Source: Branchiostoma floridae (lineage: Eukaryota; Chordata; Leptocardii; Amphioxiformes; Branchiostomatidae). Taken from it: DNA of 64,000 nt. Location: NCBI RefSeq assembly GCF_000003815.2, contig NC_049981.1:1947973-2011972 (forward strand), in the 5' to 3' direction. Shown one piece after another: positions 11,301-26,300 of this stretch. The position numbers and the translations under genes are program-made. The notes under the pieces were generated by a model that was given only the letters and a program-made list of their open reading frames with translations, did not search any database and was not told the DNA's origin. Position 1 is the first letter of the stretch. Every line of letters begins with the position of its first letter.

Positions 11301-14300
11301 TTTCTACTTTGCTCTTGGACAGACGAGGACAATGTGGCACTGCACTCAAGTTTTGTAACTTATATTAACAGTGCCACATACACGGCACAGACAGAAGGTA
11401 AAGATAGTCTTTTACCTCCCCGACCGAAGTCAGGTACCCATTTTTACACCTGGGTGAAGAGAATGAGGAAGGTCGTGTAAAGTGCCTTTCCCAAGGGCAC
11501 AACGGCGGGGGCACGGCGGGGATCGAACTCAGAACCTCTAGATTCCGAGCCGAACGCTCTACCAGTTACGCCACGCCCGACGCCATGTGTAATTTACTGA
11601 GAGGTGCCAAGGTCATAGACAGGAATACAACAGTCGAATGCCGTGGAATAAGGAGACGGTTCAGATAAGAAATTTTAAAGTCAACCCCAGTGATGAACCG
11701 GGACGGGGGAGATACAAACTTAGCCACGTTTGGGGTTCTATCTGCATAACGTGACGTCGCAGAAGCAGTGGATTGCTCTTTCATTGACAAAGACTGGAGC
11801 AAATAAAACGCGCAAAAGCGCCACCTACATCGGCTACATATAGCGGCGAGAAGCAGGAATCCAATTAGAAGCTCTGGAGAAGAGGTCTATAAGAGACACC
11901 GAAACGTAAGCAAAGTGAGTACATACTGGTTGTGTTAAGGAATTCTGCTATATCCCATATTCTATCAACCATATGAAATTATTTTGGAAGGTAAGAGACA
12001 GTTTTATGGCCCAGTTTAGGGAATCTACAGTCATTTTTTTTTCTTTCCATCTGCCACTGTCTCCAAAATCAATTTGATGTTCAATTGTTGCTCCAGATCA
12101 ATTGCGGGTACGATTGACCCATTTTCTTTTCGTCGTATCGCGCTTTGGAAATGAGTATTGTACAGTGAGTAAAAGAAACAGTCCTACTCACGAAAAATGC
12201 CCCTGCTATCCCAAAACTAGCCGCTAGCTAGGGGTCCCAAACTTATGTCATTTCTTTCTGAGCACAAGAGCTACCTAACGCCCAAAAATCGTGACCATAG
12301 CGTCTTCAGAACACGAGATAGCAAAATCGGTTGTGCTGCAGTACCAAGGTAAGCCGCTAGGGGGCCCAAAATCTACTCATTTCCAGCTTTCATCACACCC
12401 TACCAACACACCAAGTATGAATTATCTTTTACACACAGAGTTATCTTGTTGACAGACACACACACACACACACAGGCTAGTGAACGCTAGTGAAAATATA
12501 ACCTACATGACATTTCATGGAGGTAATTAAAGCCCAAAATTTAAAACGTTACTGGACTGATACCTCACAGTAGCCCTTCCGAATCATGTGCAGGTCACGG
12601 GTGATGTCTCCAGAATACACGATGACGTCACCGGGTGCGTACAGCACAGCGTGCGTGTTGACCGCCAACTCTCGCAGAAAGGAGGGATCCGTCTCCTGGA
12701 ACAGCGGGACCTGGGGAAACAAATTAAAGAAATCTTCATGTCATACTATCTTATGTGTTGAGATTACATAGGTTCAGCTAAAAGCCACCGTAACAAAAGT
12801 GTAACAAGTGCTTTTGAAAAAAAGCTTTGCCATAGCGAATAGTAGGGATGATTTGCTTGTCTGCTAGCATGCTAAATACATCTCCAGTATATCGCTCTTT
12901 GATTGCTACGTGCAAGTGTTGTTTCCAAACTGCCAATGATATTGGGAAGATCGTCAACTGATAGCTAAGATAAGATACGGTAGGTGCACGTGGTAGAGGT
13001 GGTTTTATGCGGTTGTAAAGTGCATCACCTTCAAACAGTACAGTTTCGGGATTTGAAATGACTGCAAGGGCACAGTGCACGGTAGCAATGGTTAGAATTA
13101 CATTAGAAAGTTCTAAAAGGGCAGCGATCGAAAGCTTTTATAAACTGAGAGCCATTCAATGAGCTACCACGAGTAGAGGCTGTTCGGAGGTGTTCTTTTC
13201 TATCAGATGCAACTGGGTACCCACGTACAGTGCGAGAGAGCCAGATATATGCCGAAGGATGCAATGCTTATCGCCCTCTGATCGAGCTACTTGATACAGA
13301 AGTGTTGGTATTCTTACTTCCGAAATATCTGCCCAGAAACAAAAGCAGTACGTGCCGACAGATTTCAATTAGAAGGGCAAAACTTACAGGCTCTCAATTA
13401 GGGACTACACAGCTCCCGCCTCGTTTTGGTGCATGACCTTGGATGGCCCAAAATGGCTGCCGTTTCTGGAATAGGATCTATTGCTGTCGACGCAGTGGGG
13501 TCTGTTTTGGCCAATGATGCATAAACCTCGCCTGCTTACATACAATACCAAGGGAAGAGGATACTTTCTTGCATGGCAAGCGAAAAGTGCCTCACCTGCT
13601 CCAAGACTTCTTTCGCCTCTTCGAAGGCGACGTCCTGTTGTAAGGCGACAGGCATGTCGTGCATGAGACCCATGGACCCAGCTACCTCCTCGCCTCTGGA
13701 ATGAAAAACGCCAAGCCGAATCAACCCACAAGAACGTGAGATGACGTCATGTAGCTACCATCTGCATATATTCCAACAACATAGAATAACAGTCCGTTGT
13801 AGGTAGCTTCGGAGTTCATGAAGCTTTAGTCGACAAACATATATCAAGTAAACCATAAACTTAAGGTACATACGCACGCTACCGCGCCACTCTCGCACCG
13901 ACGTTTCGATAATAATAATAAGTTTATTGCAAATTCTTGCCCGAGGGCTAATTGCGAGTGACAGAATGACAGGCAAATGATGCTAAGCAGTATAGTAAGC
14001 GACTACTCAAGTCTACCTTAAACTAGTTAAAGATGTATTGGGTTTTACTTCTTTTTCTGAGACAGTGGAAGACGAAAGATCCCACTTTTTCTGTAACGTG
14101 TGGGTTTTGCGACGTTAAAAGTAGAGTAGTTTTCTTTTTGTCTGTAAACGTGGAGATATGACCGTCTGTCACCTTCTTCAAGGCAATTCTGACCGTTTCA
14201 CATTGTACTGCAGCACTAGGTGTCGCTGCTTCCAGTTCCAATGCGGTGACAAACGCACGGACTGTTTTATGTGAATCTATTAACAATGCTGTCCCAAACG

Positions 14301-17300
14301 TAAAGAATCATGATATAAAACATTCCGTACCTGAGTTTTCCCCACATCAGGATCATGTAGTTGACCACGCGACGCCGTAAGTTTGGACATATCTCATGGT
14401 CTTTCATGAACTGTCTCACTACCGACAGCTTCGCTTGGAAGTCAACTCTGCAGCCGGAACAACGCACCATGTAGATATGTAAAATCACCATCTACATGCA
14501 TCGTGACATGTGTTCTATTCCAGGCTTTGAGGGAGTTGGGAGTTTCCCACCACTAAAACACGCGTTTGTGCAGTCGTTTATCTTTTTAGCCCATTAGGAG
14601 TAATACATGAATATAGAAAATTGCAGAAAGCAACTGGTAAAAAAAAGTCAACTTTCTGAAGTAACTGGCACACAAACATACCCTTACCTGAAAGCTATCT
14701 CAGCTGTGAAAAAAAAACTGTCGCTAACAAGAGTTCGTAGACCTCAGGCCTGCATGAAATGTGTTGTGTGTCTGTAGACCTATTGTGTATTTTTTTTCCT
14801 TTTCGTCCCTGGTTGCGTGGTTGGAAAAGTGAGATTTTTACCGTGTTGGTTGTGCACCATGCAAAAATCTGAACTTCTATTTTCGGAATGTGTAAGTTTG
14901 GGCATGGATGAACATTACTTATTTTGGATTTCTTAAGCATGTAACCAACCACAGTACCTTAAAGTTATTGAGACGACTTTTCCTACCTTTCATGGTCTCA
15001 GATGGCCCATGTAGTTATTCTGTCACATATGATATATTCAGTACTGATATCTTCCTATTTCAATGTACTGGCCTATTGTACCAATGATATTCATTAAAGA
15101 TTTATTTCTGGAGTGTTATATCACTTGACACTGGAAGGTTATTTGCATAATTTGACAAATGATATTTTTACAGTAGTTCCATAGACAATATGAATAGTGG
15201 TAGCCCCCATCCAGCAGCATTAGGGTGGCATGATATTTTAGGCCCCGTTCATACTAGGATTCGCGTATCCGGATATATCCGGGTACGGCGTGAATCCGGA
15301 TATATCCATTTGCGTTCATACCAGGGTTAGACGAATCCGGATATGATTATTCGTGTCCAAAATCAGATCCGGATAGTTCCTAATTACATCATCTGATACT
15401 GTTTGGTGACGTCAAACGTAACTCTTAAGTATCGTTTGCATTGGTGTATGATGGTAAGGGTGAGGCAACGGGCTGCGTCGTGCACTTGGAAGAAGGGAAT
15501 GCAACCAAAATGACGGAGTGTTTGCACGGCTACAAGTAACGTTACACGTCTTCACGACCTACTCGAAACTTTAAAATGATCTTTATTCTTCAACTGACCG
15601 TTCTAGAATGTTGTTTAGAACAGGTGTTCGTACCCTGCCACCTGCGACGCAGCCCGTTGCCTCATCCTTACCATGCTACACAAAAGCAAACGCTACTTAA
15701 GAGTTAAGTTTGACGTCAGATCCGACAGCGAATCCGGATACGTGAATCCTATTGCGTTCATACCAGGGTTCACCCCGCAGCGAATCCGGATAAATCCACC
15801 TCCAGATGTGGATTCGGCGTATCCGGATATATCCCATAAAGATCCGGATTCGGACCGTTCATACCAGGGTTCGCGAATCCGGATTCACCACGAATCAGGA
15901 TATATCCGGATACGCGAATCCTAGTATGAACGGGGTGTTATTCAATCCGTCCAACTAAAACCTAAATCTCTTGAAATACCTAAGCCAAATTTTACAGCAG
16001 AATTTGATATTCAAAATGTCCTTGTCAATCCCATTCATAGATGGCAAGCTGCTGGCAACTTTAAAAAGTTCAGAAAGCTGTTGCAGTCAGCAGAGTGAAC
16101 ACCCAGCAAACATCCCCCAAAATCAATGAGCAGTTGCTTAGAGGGGGAAACAATTTCATCATATTTTTGCAGTGACAAAATGCAACAAACGATACCAAAT
16201 TTAAAACATAACAAAGCCTCTACCACTTAACCCTGCCCGTACTATAGATTAAGTAGGCCCAAAAATCAAGCGAATATGACTAGCCCCAAACTACAAATTA
16301 CCTGCATACAATACGGAAATGGCATCCCCAAAGAAACAACAAGAAACACAGGAAAAATCATACATATACCTTTGTCTTACACTCAAGCTCTATACATTTC
16401 TCCTCCACTTTAGAAAGTTGTATCTTCTGCTGATTGCCAAACAGGGTAAAGGAACTTGTACCAGAACTTTAATCTCAGTACTACACAGCTCTCAAAACAC
16501 CACAAACTTGGACTAAGAAGCAAACTCAAACTGTACCTAAGAAATACAGCAGCAGATACTAGACTAAGTATGTCACCTGGCAGGTCAGACACTGTTGATA
16601 CAAAGTAACCTGATACATTGAAGGTGACACACTGGCCACTGCAGCACAACAGATGATGTTTCTACCCAACCGTCACCTGTTTTCACAACCAAGCAGATAT
16701 TGGGGGGGGGGGTGCCCCAACCACACGAAAACAGGGTCAACCTACAGTATCAAGTTCAAGCACTAGGAGGCCAAAAATCAAACCTGACCACGAGGACACC
16801 AGCAACAATCCACGTACCAAATAGCAACACAATGGCACCTTGCGTTCCGGAAATAAAGCGCACACGCCGTGCCCGCACAAAAGGTAACCTGGAATGTCAA
16901 GTTCAAGTACCAAGGGCGCCAAAATCAAAATTGAGAATTATTCAGCCACCGCCAACACATGTGCCAAATATCATCGCGCCCGCGCCATCCGTTCAGAAGA
17001 TATAACTCCGGAAATACCCCTCCCGGACACAAAATTCAACCTGCCGCCTCAAGTTCAAACGCGACAAGGCCCAAAGTCAATCCTAGGCAACAGGCAACAA
17101 CCCCCCACCCATGCACCAAAAATCATTGCAATGGCGCGTATTGTTCCGGATACACAGCGCCAAAAGTGCACAAAAATGCCACCTTTAATGTCAAGTTCAA
17201 GCACCAGGAGGCCCAAAATCAAACCTGAGTGTCAGGCCACCACCCCCAACCCACATACCAAAAATCGTTGTGGTCGCACCATCCGTTCTTGAGATACAGC

Positions 17301-20300
17301 GCCGTAAAGCCCCAGCTTCCAAAAATTCCCACGCCCCTGAAAACCATACCTGCATACATGCAGGTAATAATCTAACGGTGGAACATCTGGGAATGGCTAA
17401 AACAACCTTTGACCTCCCGACCGCACCACTACCCAGTGGAGAAGACCCCTGTGCTAGGACAAAAAAGTCCCGTCTTCAAATTCCCTGATAACCACGAAAA
17501 CTCAGCTTTTTGACCCTATTAATCAAGTAAAAACACTCTCCTGTCACATCTGCCTTGAAACTGCGAGGATTTCTACCCATTTGACCAGGAAAAAAATATT
17601 GAAGTTTTAGACCCGGCACTACCACCAATTTGCATAGCGGGTCCCCTGCGGATCATTTCTACTATGCGTTACCTGGCAGCATCCATGTTGGATAGTGTGG
17701 CCGCGATGTCACTGACGCAGTAGCCACACAGCAGCAGCCCGACAATCATCACCGCCATGGCCAGGACCCGGCCGGTGGTGGTGGACGGCACGATGTCGCC
17801 GTAACCCGTGCTGGTCATCGTCGCTGCGGTGAAGTAGAGGCTGACGAAGTAATGGTGCATCGATATCTCCTTGCCTGCGAGGCCCAAATGGTCCACCCAA
17901 CCTCCCTCCACACACCTACAGGGACACACAAACTGGCTAACCCAAATAGCAACTAGAAAGGCAACATGTACATTTTTGCAAAAAAATCCAGAATGTTTTC
18001 CATCTAGCCTTGTATCAAGCTACTTGCATACAATACTATACCATTAGGCTTGCCCCAACGTAGTGTGTGCAAGGGAAAAAAGGGACTATCTTAGTAGCCT
18101 GACGTTATAGCCAGCCCATGCAGGTAGCCAGGTCTGGTGCACAACCCAACCTTTTCCGTAAACCCCTTCTGCTAGAGAGAAGAAAGAAAAAGAACACACC
18201 AGGAAAACATTTAACGTTATGTTTTGATTACACAATTATACAAGGATATGGTTTTGGAAATGATCAGATGTTTCAAATAACATCCGTGATCTTTCGTCAG
18301 TGACACTGAAGAGATCTTGTTGGAGTAATGCTTGGGTCCAAACCAGAGCTCGTTTTTGGAAGCGAAAAATAAAAATGAAATGTTACACCTAAAAATAAAC
18401 ACAACTTTCATTCAAAATTACGTTTTTGTGCATTTTGGTATCTTTTGAACCGATCGGACCCCAGTTTAGAGATGTGACCGAGGCATAACATACAGGTTGG
18501 GAGTTATGTATAGATAGAGGTATACCTCTAACAACAGGTATAGATAGAGGTATCAGATCCGATCCAGTTATCAGGACAACGCGGCACCTGGGACAACGTT
18601 AACTCGTCCCCACTTAATCAGGATGACTCGGTACCGTGCCCAGGACAACTCGTCCCCTAGCTTAGGACATGTCGGCACCACATTTACTCAGTACATTATT
18701 TGTGGTACACATGTACTCAGTACAATATTTGTGGTACACATGTACTCAGTACATTATTTGTCACGTTGTGTGACTAGAGCGAGTCGATTCGGATGGACTC
18801 GGCGGGCCGCCATGGCGACTGGCCCCGCTAGCGCTCTCCACGTGTATCGGCGCTATAATACGAAAAGAAAAAAAATAAAGAAAAAAAATGAAGTTTGAAT
18901 CATGACATCCATAACACTACCATTCATCTTCTAAAATAAACATATTGAGTGCGGGGCAAGTTTCTTGTCGACATTCCAAAACTAGGTGCCGAGTTGTCCT
19001 GATTGGTTAGGGGCCGAGTGGTCCCGCCCCTAGTACTGACCATTCCTGTGGGTCTGTGCCGAAGCCCGGGCAGGATTGAGCGTACAGCAGACAGGAGCAC
19101 CAGTGGATGATCAGGATAATGTACGTGAACAGCTTCAGGGACCGCGTCACAAAGATGTCCTTGGTCAGCGACTCTTCCATCTTGCTGAAGAACGTCGTGA
19201 GCTGAAGATTTGGCATTGAATGTTTGGCGTGAAAGTTTGCGATGAAACTATTAACCAATCGTCGATGTAGGTTAGAAATCCAGGTAGTGAGATACGCCAA
19301 AACAGCAATTGCTCAAGCAACGTGGATATGATTTTGGAAACCTTCAGACGTTTCAGATGACACCCGCTATCTTTTGTTGGTGACGCAGTGTCACCGTGTC
19401 AGGGTCACTGACGAAAGATAACGAATGGTTGCCTGAAACGTTATGATAGTCAACCAACGTCTATGAATCCAATTATGATATGAGACGTTTAAGTGAGCAA
19501 GTAAGTCAGAAGATAATCATAAATATCGGGTATTTGTTTGAGTCAGGCAGTTCGATCATAGCTAAGGCATAGTAGTCCATGGGCCAGGACCCGAAATTGA
19601 CGATATTTGTACCACTGAGAGGGACCAGAGCTACCATGCATTTTTTTAATCTGAAATAACCAAAGTTTATTTTAATCCATGATAACAAGCTTTTATGTAC
19701 AGCTTTCTTGTTGTAATCACGTGACCAAGTGACGTCATCCAAACGGATCTCTAAGATTGACACTATGCTGAAAGGAACGCGTAGAAATATCAAACATCAA
19801 TATTTTTAAATAAAAATTCATAGGTTGGTAGAACCAGTCACTACAACCACCGAAATATTCTTCCCTTTTTAATATTTAGCTTTGATAGAAAATTATGAGT
19901 CCTAAAATCAGATTTTTTTGCAGATTTTCTCATAAAAAATATATAGTCTACTTTCCAAAATCGTGCATTTCTTCACATTACCTATGGGGCCTTGCCTGAT
20001 GATTTAGACTTACTGTGCATACCATTCGCTGCATATCAAACTTTGAATGGTATAAATCCGTCCATGCATTCCGGAGATATAAATGTGTGAAGGATGACAC
20101 ATCTGCCAGCTTGTAAGTGACAATATCGTTGCTAAGGCCGTTGCTAAGGCCGTTGCTATGGAGGTTTCAGATCGTACTCCACAACAAAACTGATACACAG
20201 AACTAATTTTTCTGTAGTATTTTGCTCTGATTACCTCTGAGTAGAAGTGTACAGAATAGTGTTGACATGTTTAACATTTAACAGATGCAGAAATATGTTT

Positions 20301-23300
20301 TTATACGTTGTTTCCTTCAGAATCATTAGCAAAACTGTTGCTAAGGCTGTTGCTATGGGGATACTCGGTCATGTTTCAAGCAAAGAACAGCACAGAATCA
20401 AATTCTCTGACAAGTAATTTTGCTCCTGTCATCTTGTAAATCACGCATAACTGTGAAAAATGTTATAATTGATTGGAAGTGTTCATTGGGGCTCTACATG
20501 GGGGATATGAGGATACCTGAAAAGGAATTACCTTGATTTTGTACATTTTTATTTTTACTTTTCCTCAAATTTAGTAGATACCTTACTAAATCACAGTGAA
20601 TATCTATAGCTAGTATGCCGTACATAATGAAAAGGCTCTGCATGGGGGTTACCAGAACTCCACAAATGTGGCACCGTTTAATACCGGCACACTGCACACG
20701 TGGATGCAGGATGCATATTGAAAATTTACAAGACCATAACAAAGTTCAAGAAAAAGGCTATTCTAGGATGAATACAAGTTTTTGTACTTTTCTTTTCTGG
20801 CACATAAAATTTGCTCATGTCATCCTGATAGAAACGTGAGTCTTGTTGACTTTTGGCACCTTCAAAAATGTAATTGCACGAGAAAACCAGGCAAAACTAT
20901 GCTAAGATCGGAAGGTTGGGGTCGGTCAAATTGAGTAAATCTGATGGAAATATGAACATGTTTTGTATTTTCCCTACCTGTGCAGACCAAAAGGTGAGGA
21001 TAAAACATTGCATTTAAGATGATGTACTAGGGGGGGTACTTGAACCAATAAAAGCAGACTTTTAATCTCTTGAAATTTTGAACATGTCTAAGGCGCATTA
21101 CCTCCCAAGCTCCCTCTGCACATTGGAGGTAATGCACCTGGTGGATGGTGTAATGTTGCTGGAGAGAGCAATATGAATCGTTGTCTAATTGGGGTGCATA
21201 ATAAATCAGTTTAAAAGTGATGTTTTACTATGGAGGTTACTTTTTGTGTAGCTGTGTGAAAACCACACATAACTGTCATAAAACTAAAGTAAAGTTGATA
21301 CATTGATTTGGTTGACCGTGTCTGACCTTTTAAAAATGGGACAAACCTTCTCTGCTTAGCTATAGAGATTAGCATTCAGAAGCCTCTCTAGTATGTCAGT
21401 TTTAACACACACAAACAACCACTACTAATAGCAGATGTGCCCCCACTGTAGCAATTTGCACTGTTGTGTGGCCTAAGTGATTGGGAATGGAGATGGGCGC
21501 CAACGATGTGTGATTCGTGGAGGACGTAAACTTACTGCTGCTAATAACAATACTCATAGTCTGTGAACGATATGCTGAGATAGACAATAGTCTTTCTGAA
21601 GTACAGAAGATCCGTGAATAGTTCCATTTTGTTGGTTCGCGTACGTCACTGGATGAAGACTTTTTTCAGATTGATCGACGCTTTCGAGCTGACACGTGCA
21701 GTAATCACACACAATGGCAAGTATGATGTGGAGTGTTTTAATTTTATGAATTAGGAGTACACTTTCACCTACGCGTCTTTGCTAATGTTACAAAATATCG
21801 TCATCACTAAAGTTGTGCAAAATTTATAACATGCGGCTATGCGGCTAGCATTTAACTAATGCGAGAGACACAGACGAACTACCGAGCCCTGTTGGTCATC
21901 ACAGACAACACACAGCCAAGCAAACATGACCCTATAGTGCTGAACACCATAGCGTATACACAAAAACAGGCCAGGTTTGGTAACAAGCTCAATTTGGTAT
22001 AAGGAATAACTGGTCAAACCATAATCAACCATATCACACACCACAGAAAACAACAAAACCGACATAACAAAACCATAACAAGTGACCATAGGTAATTTAC
22101 TCTGTGACGTATTTATGGTTCCTGTTGCATCAGAAAGAAAACGAGACCCTAAAATTGCTGATAGCTTGCCAGGACAAAGTACGTACCTGTGTCACTTACC
22201 AATGCAATGTGCTAGGAAGCCATAACATACTTAACAAATTTCAGTCAGGTTTCAGACCAGCTCATTCTACTACAACAACATTGATACATGTCACTGACAC
22301 TATTCTCGACAACATGGAGAAGGGACTTTTTACTGGTGCCGTCTTTCTTGATTTAAAGAAAGCCTTCGACACCGTATGTCACACTATTCTTCTTGACAAG
22401 TTAAGACTGAATGGTTTCCAAGATACTGAACTGGTCATATCTAGATGACAGAAAGCAAACCACTGTTGTAAATGGGGTGGCAAGTGATTTCATGGGAATT
22501 CTGTTGGGGTTCCCCAAGGTTCCGTACTAGGGCCTTTGTTGTTCATCCTATACATTAATGACATGCCCGACATATTGCAACATGCAATCAGTACAGCTGC
22601 CTCAAGTTCACTTGGAATGTGGAAGACGTAAGTTTAGATACAGGGGCGTTTGTCAGTGGAATCACCTTCCAATGACTTTAAAAACGGCTCCCAACATTGC
22701 AACATTCAAGCATATGATGAAACTCAGAGCTGACCTCTGACCTCATGACCGGGCTGAAGTATGATTCTGGAAAACGGTCTTTGTATACAGTCAAACCTGC
22801 CCGAGCGACCACCTCTTCTCAGCGACCACCTGGCCATTTCGACCGCTTTTTCTCGGTCCCGATTTTTTCCCCATTGACGTAATCATTAAGCGACCTTTTG
22901 TCAACGACCACCTGGCCAACGCGACCGCGACCGGCCAAAATTGGGACCCATAACGACCGCGTCAATTTCAACCTTGAAGTTTTCATCGATTTTTGATGAT
23001 AACTATCACGATTTTGTGCCGAAATCGGCCAGTTTGCGTCGGATTTTGACTACCATTACGATGCTATCTTTAGAATAGAGATGGAGGCAATCAATGGGTG
23101 GGTCAATGGGGCAGTCTACTGTAATATGGGAGGAAATTTCGTTGTAAGAAAATCCGAATTTAGTTGTTACAGAATTTTCTTTAAATCTTTATCATTATAA
23201 AGTGAACGAATGCTGAAACGTATATAGCCTAGGCCTCATTCCTTTTTAAGAAAGATCTGTGTAGCTCAATCCTTTTTAAGAAAGATCTGTGTGAGTGCTT

Positions 23301-26300
23301 TTGTCCAACCAATGGTCCAACTGTACTGTACATTCACCCGTGGGTAAGTACACTATCGGGACGTACCGGGCATCTCCGCAGGCATCGAATTCGAAAGGTA
23401 CACCGTAGTTATTTCAGATACGGCGATCAAGAACACAGCGACGCATAAAGGCTTATATGGTAACTGACAACATCAAAGGTCCGTTACGTTAGTATACAAA
23501 TATTAAGCAGTTCTCTTCTTGTTATGAATAACGTTGCCGACTTGCTGTCCTCCAGAAAGAAATTGTATAGCCAACTAAATACGTATAACACTGGTCCATC
23601 TAACGATCGTAGACGCAGAAATGTAACATGTATAGCACGTACTTTATTGTATGGTAGAAATCCAATTTATAGAAAGTAACGTTATATATTTTTTTTAGAC
23701 TAGAGTAGATCGAGTAGACTGTCTTTTTAACCTCCTTGACTTGAGTAGAGTTTCTCTGGCGCAGGTAGGAACGTCCTGATCCAATTTGTCCAATTTCTGT
23801 TCATTTACTGTATTAAAATTCACCAGGCTCACTGATGATTATTACTTACGTTTTTGCGTGCGTGTTGTTCTTTGCGTGCGTTTGCTTGCTATTTTCCATT
23901 AAACACAACGGAAACCATTTATACTATGCATCGGGCATGTATTGAGTCGATACTCTTCTCAGCGACCACCTGTCCAAATCGACCGCTTTGTTCCGGTCCC
24001 CCGGGTGGTCGTCTTGGGCAGGTTTGACTGTATATTGTTTGTATGTTATGTATTGTTGATATGTCATGTACTATGTGTAATACAGGGCCTCACTGTAAAG
24101 CAGTGTGTAAAGCACTGAGTTGAGCCACCCTGGTTAAAGAAAACAGAATAAAAAAAGCCAGAATCTAACGTCTGTTGAATAGGGATTCCTCTTCCGCGAC
24201 AGCTATTCTCTACATTAGAGAACACATAACCCCATATCTGCATTACGCAACATCTGCTTTGCAATATCCAATTACGGCAAGGCCTAACGCGCAGAGATAA
24301 CTTAGAGCTGAACCAATATAAGGAAGGGCGTGGGGGTGATTTCTGAAATTATTACATTGATTACAACAACAGCTACCGCGAAAAAAACAACGTGCATCAT
24401 CGCGCAACTAATTGAAGACGACATGCCAAACTACATACGAATACGAATACAGACACGAACACTCATCACGGCCACCAACAACAATACCCTGTCGTCGGAG
24501 GTTACCTTCCCAGAGTAATTGCATCACAGAGTATGTTACCCGCGGTTGCCGAATTTCAGGTCATTTGGTTTAAATACCAAGGTACAGGAGCAAAAAATAT
24601 TCATTTTTGGTCTAAAAATGGCCAAAAATCGCAAAAAATGTAACCATAAGAACGTAGTGTCTGCAAATGGCATTAATAAAGTCCTGTTTGTATATGTAAA
24701 AGGCATCCCGACACCAAATTTCAGGTCATTTGGTTTAATTACCAGGGCACAGGAGCCAAAAAATGTACATTTTTTTCTAAAAATTACCATAAAATCCCCA
24801 AATTAACCATTTTGAAGTGATGTATGCAAAAAGCACGAATGAATTCCTGTGACCATATGTCATAACTTTGTCCAGTTATGAAAATGATGAAATTACATAA
24901 TTACCTATCAGATATCTGTTAGTTTCTGACTGTTTCTGTAGGCCACAGATAGTGTATGATGGGCGAGATTACATGTAAGCCTTGTTCATAGGTCAAAACG
25001 GCCGTTGTCATGGCAACCAGTGGCCACCACTTGACCCCAAACTTACCTTTTTTTGTATGATTAGATAAAGGCATCACAATCTTGAAAAAGATCGATATTT
25101 TGACTTTGATCACTTGTTTTTCCTACAGACAGAGCTTCTAAGATTACCCATGATGCATTGCGATATCAGAGTGAATTGGTAAAATGCCTGCAGGGGTATA
25201 ATTCTTAAAACACTTAACATGCATTGGCATAATACCGGTAGTAAGACTTATACCGGTAGATTAAAAATACCGAAACTTAAAGAGATCTACACATGCAACA
25301 ATAGTTATTTCTGAGCTGTGCACACTTCAGACATCTAGGTGTCCAATACATCATTTACAAAGCATCGATAACAATGCATTCGAAGACAACAAGGCCAAAA
25401 GTTTTCAGTATACTTTTTTTTAAATTTCGGGGTAGGCAGCTCGTCGTGGGACGAACACACTGTCACATTCATTGCCAAATTTATATAGATCATAATTACA
25501 CATGCTCACGGCACAAGACGAACATGATTCAACAACAATCTTGAATTTCTGTTGGTGACCTACAACTCATGTAAAAGTGTGAAGAACCGTTGCATAATAG
25601 CCCGGATCTACGACTGAATGGGCAAAATTGAACGTACGCAGCCATTTTCCCGCCATTTTTATATCTACGCTAGCAGTGAAGTGTTACGTCATAGCGGTTG
25701 TGACGGACAGAAGTTAAATGAAAATTCTTGACAGTATACGTCCGTTTTCTCATGACATTTTGTATGCTCATGCAGGTTTATGTTTTATGCATTTACTGAC
25801 AGAAAAGGAAGGAACATCAGGATGTATAAATGTACATAGCGGCAGTTAATTGTGCCGTGTTTCTTCCTACCGGTATTTTGTACCCCCTCCCAACCACGCG
25901 CCCGTTCGCCGTGTAATTCCGCGGCGTGTTACAATTACAATATTACGCTTTTAGCAGGACAAGAGTGGCAGAAAAGTTACACAGAAGAAGTGGCAAGGGT
26001 AACCTATAACAGCAACATGTAACTGGAGAAAATGATGCGTTGACAATTTGTCAAATCAGTATGGCTAGAGAAATCGTCGTAAACGTACCGGTATTATGAT
26101 AATAGATGTTATAACTCCTGATAGAATTGAAGGATTTTCTTGATTTAAAGCCCAAAATGTAGGGAATGATGTGATCAATTAACAAAACTAATTATAAGAG
26201 ACCCCATAGGTAGCCCGGATAAATGCCTGATGTTGGAAAGTAAACAATGCATTTTCTACACAGAAATTACCCCAAAAATCGGGATAGATTGAGCACGGCC

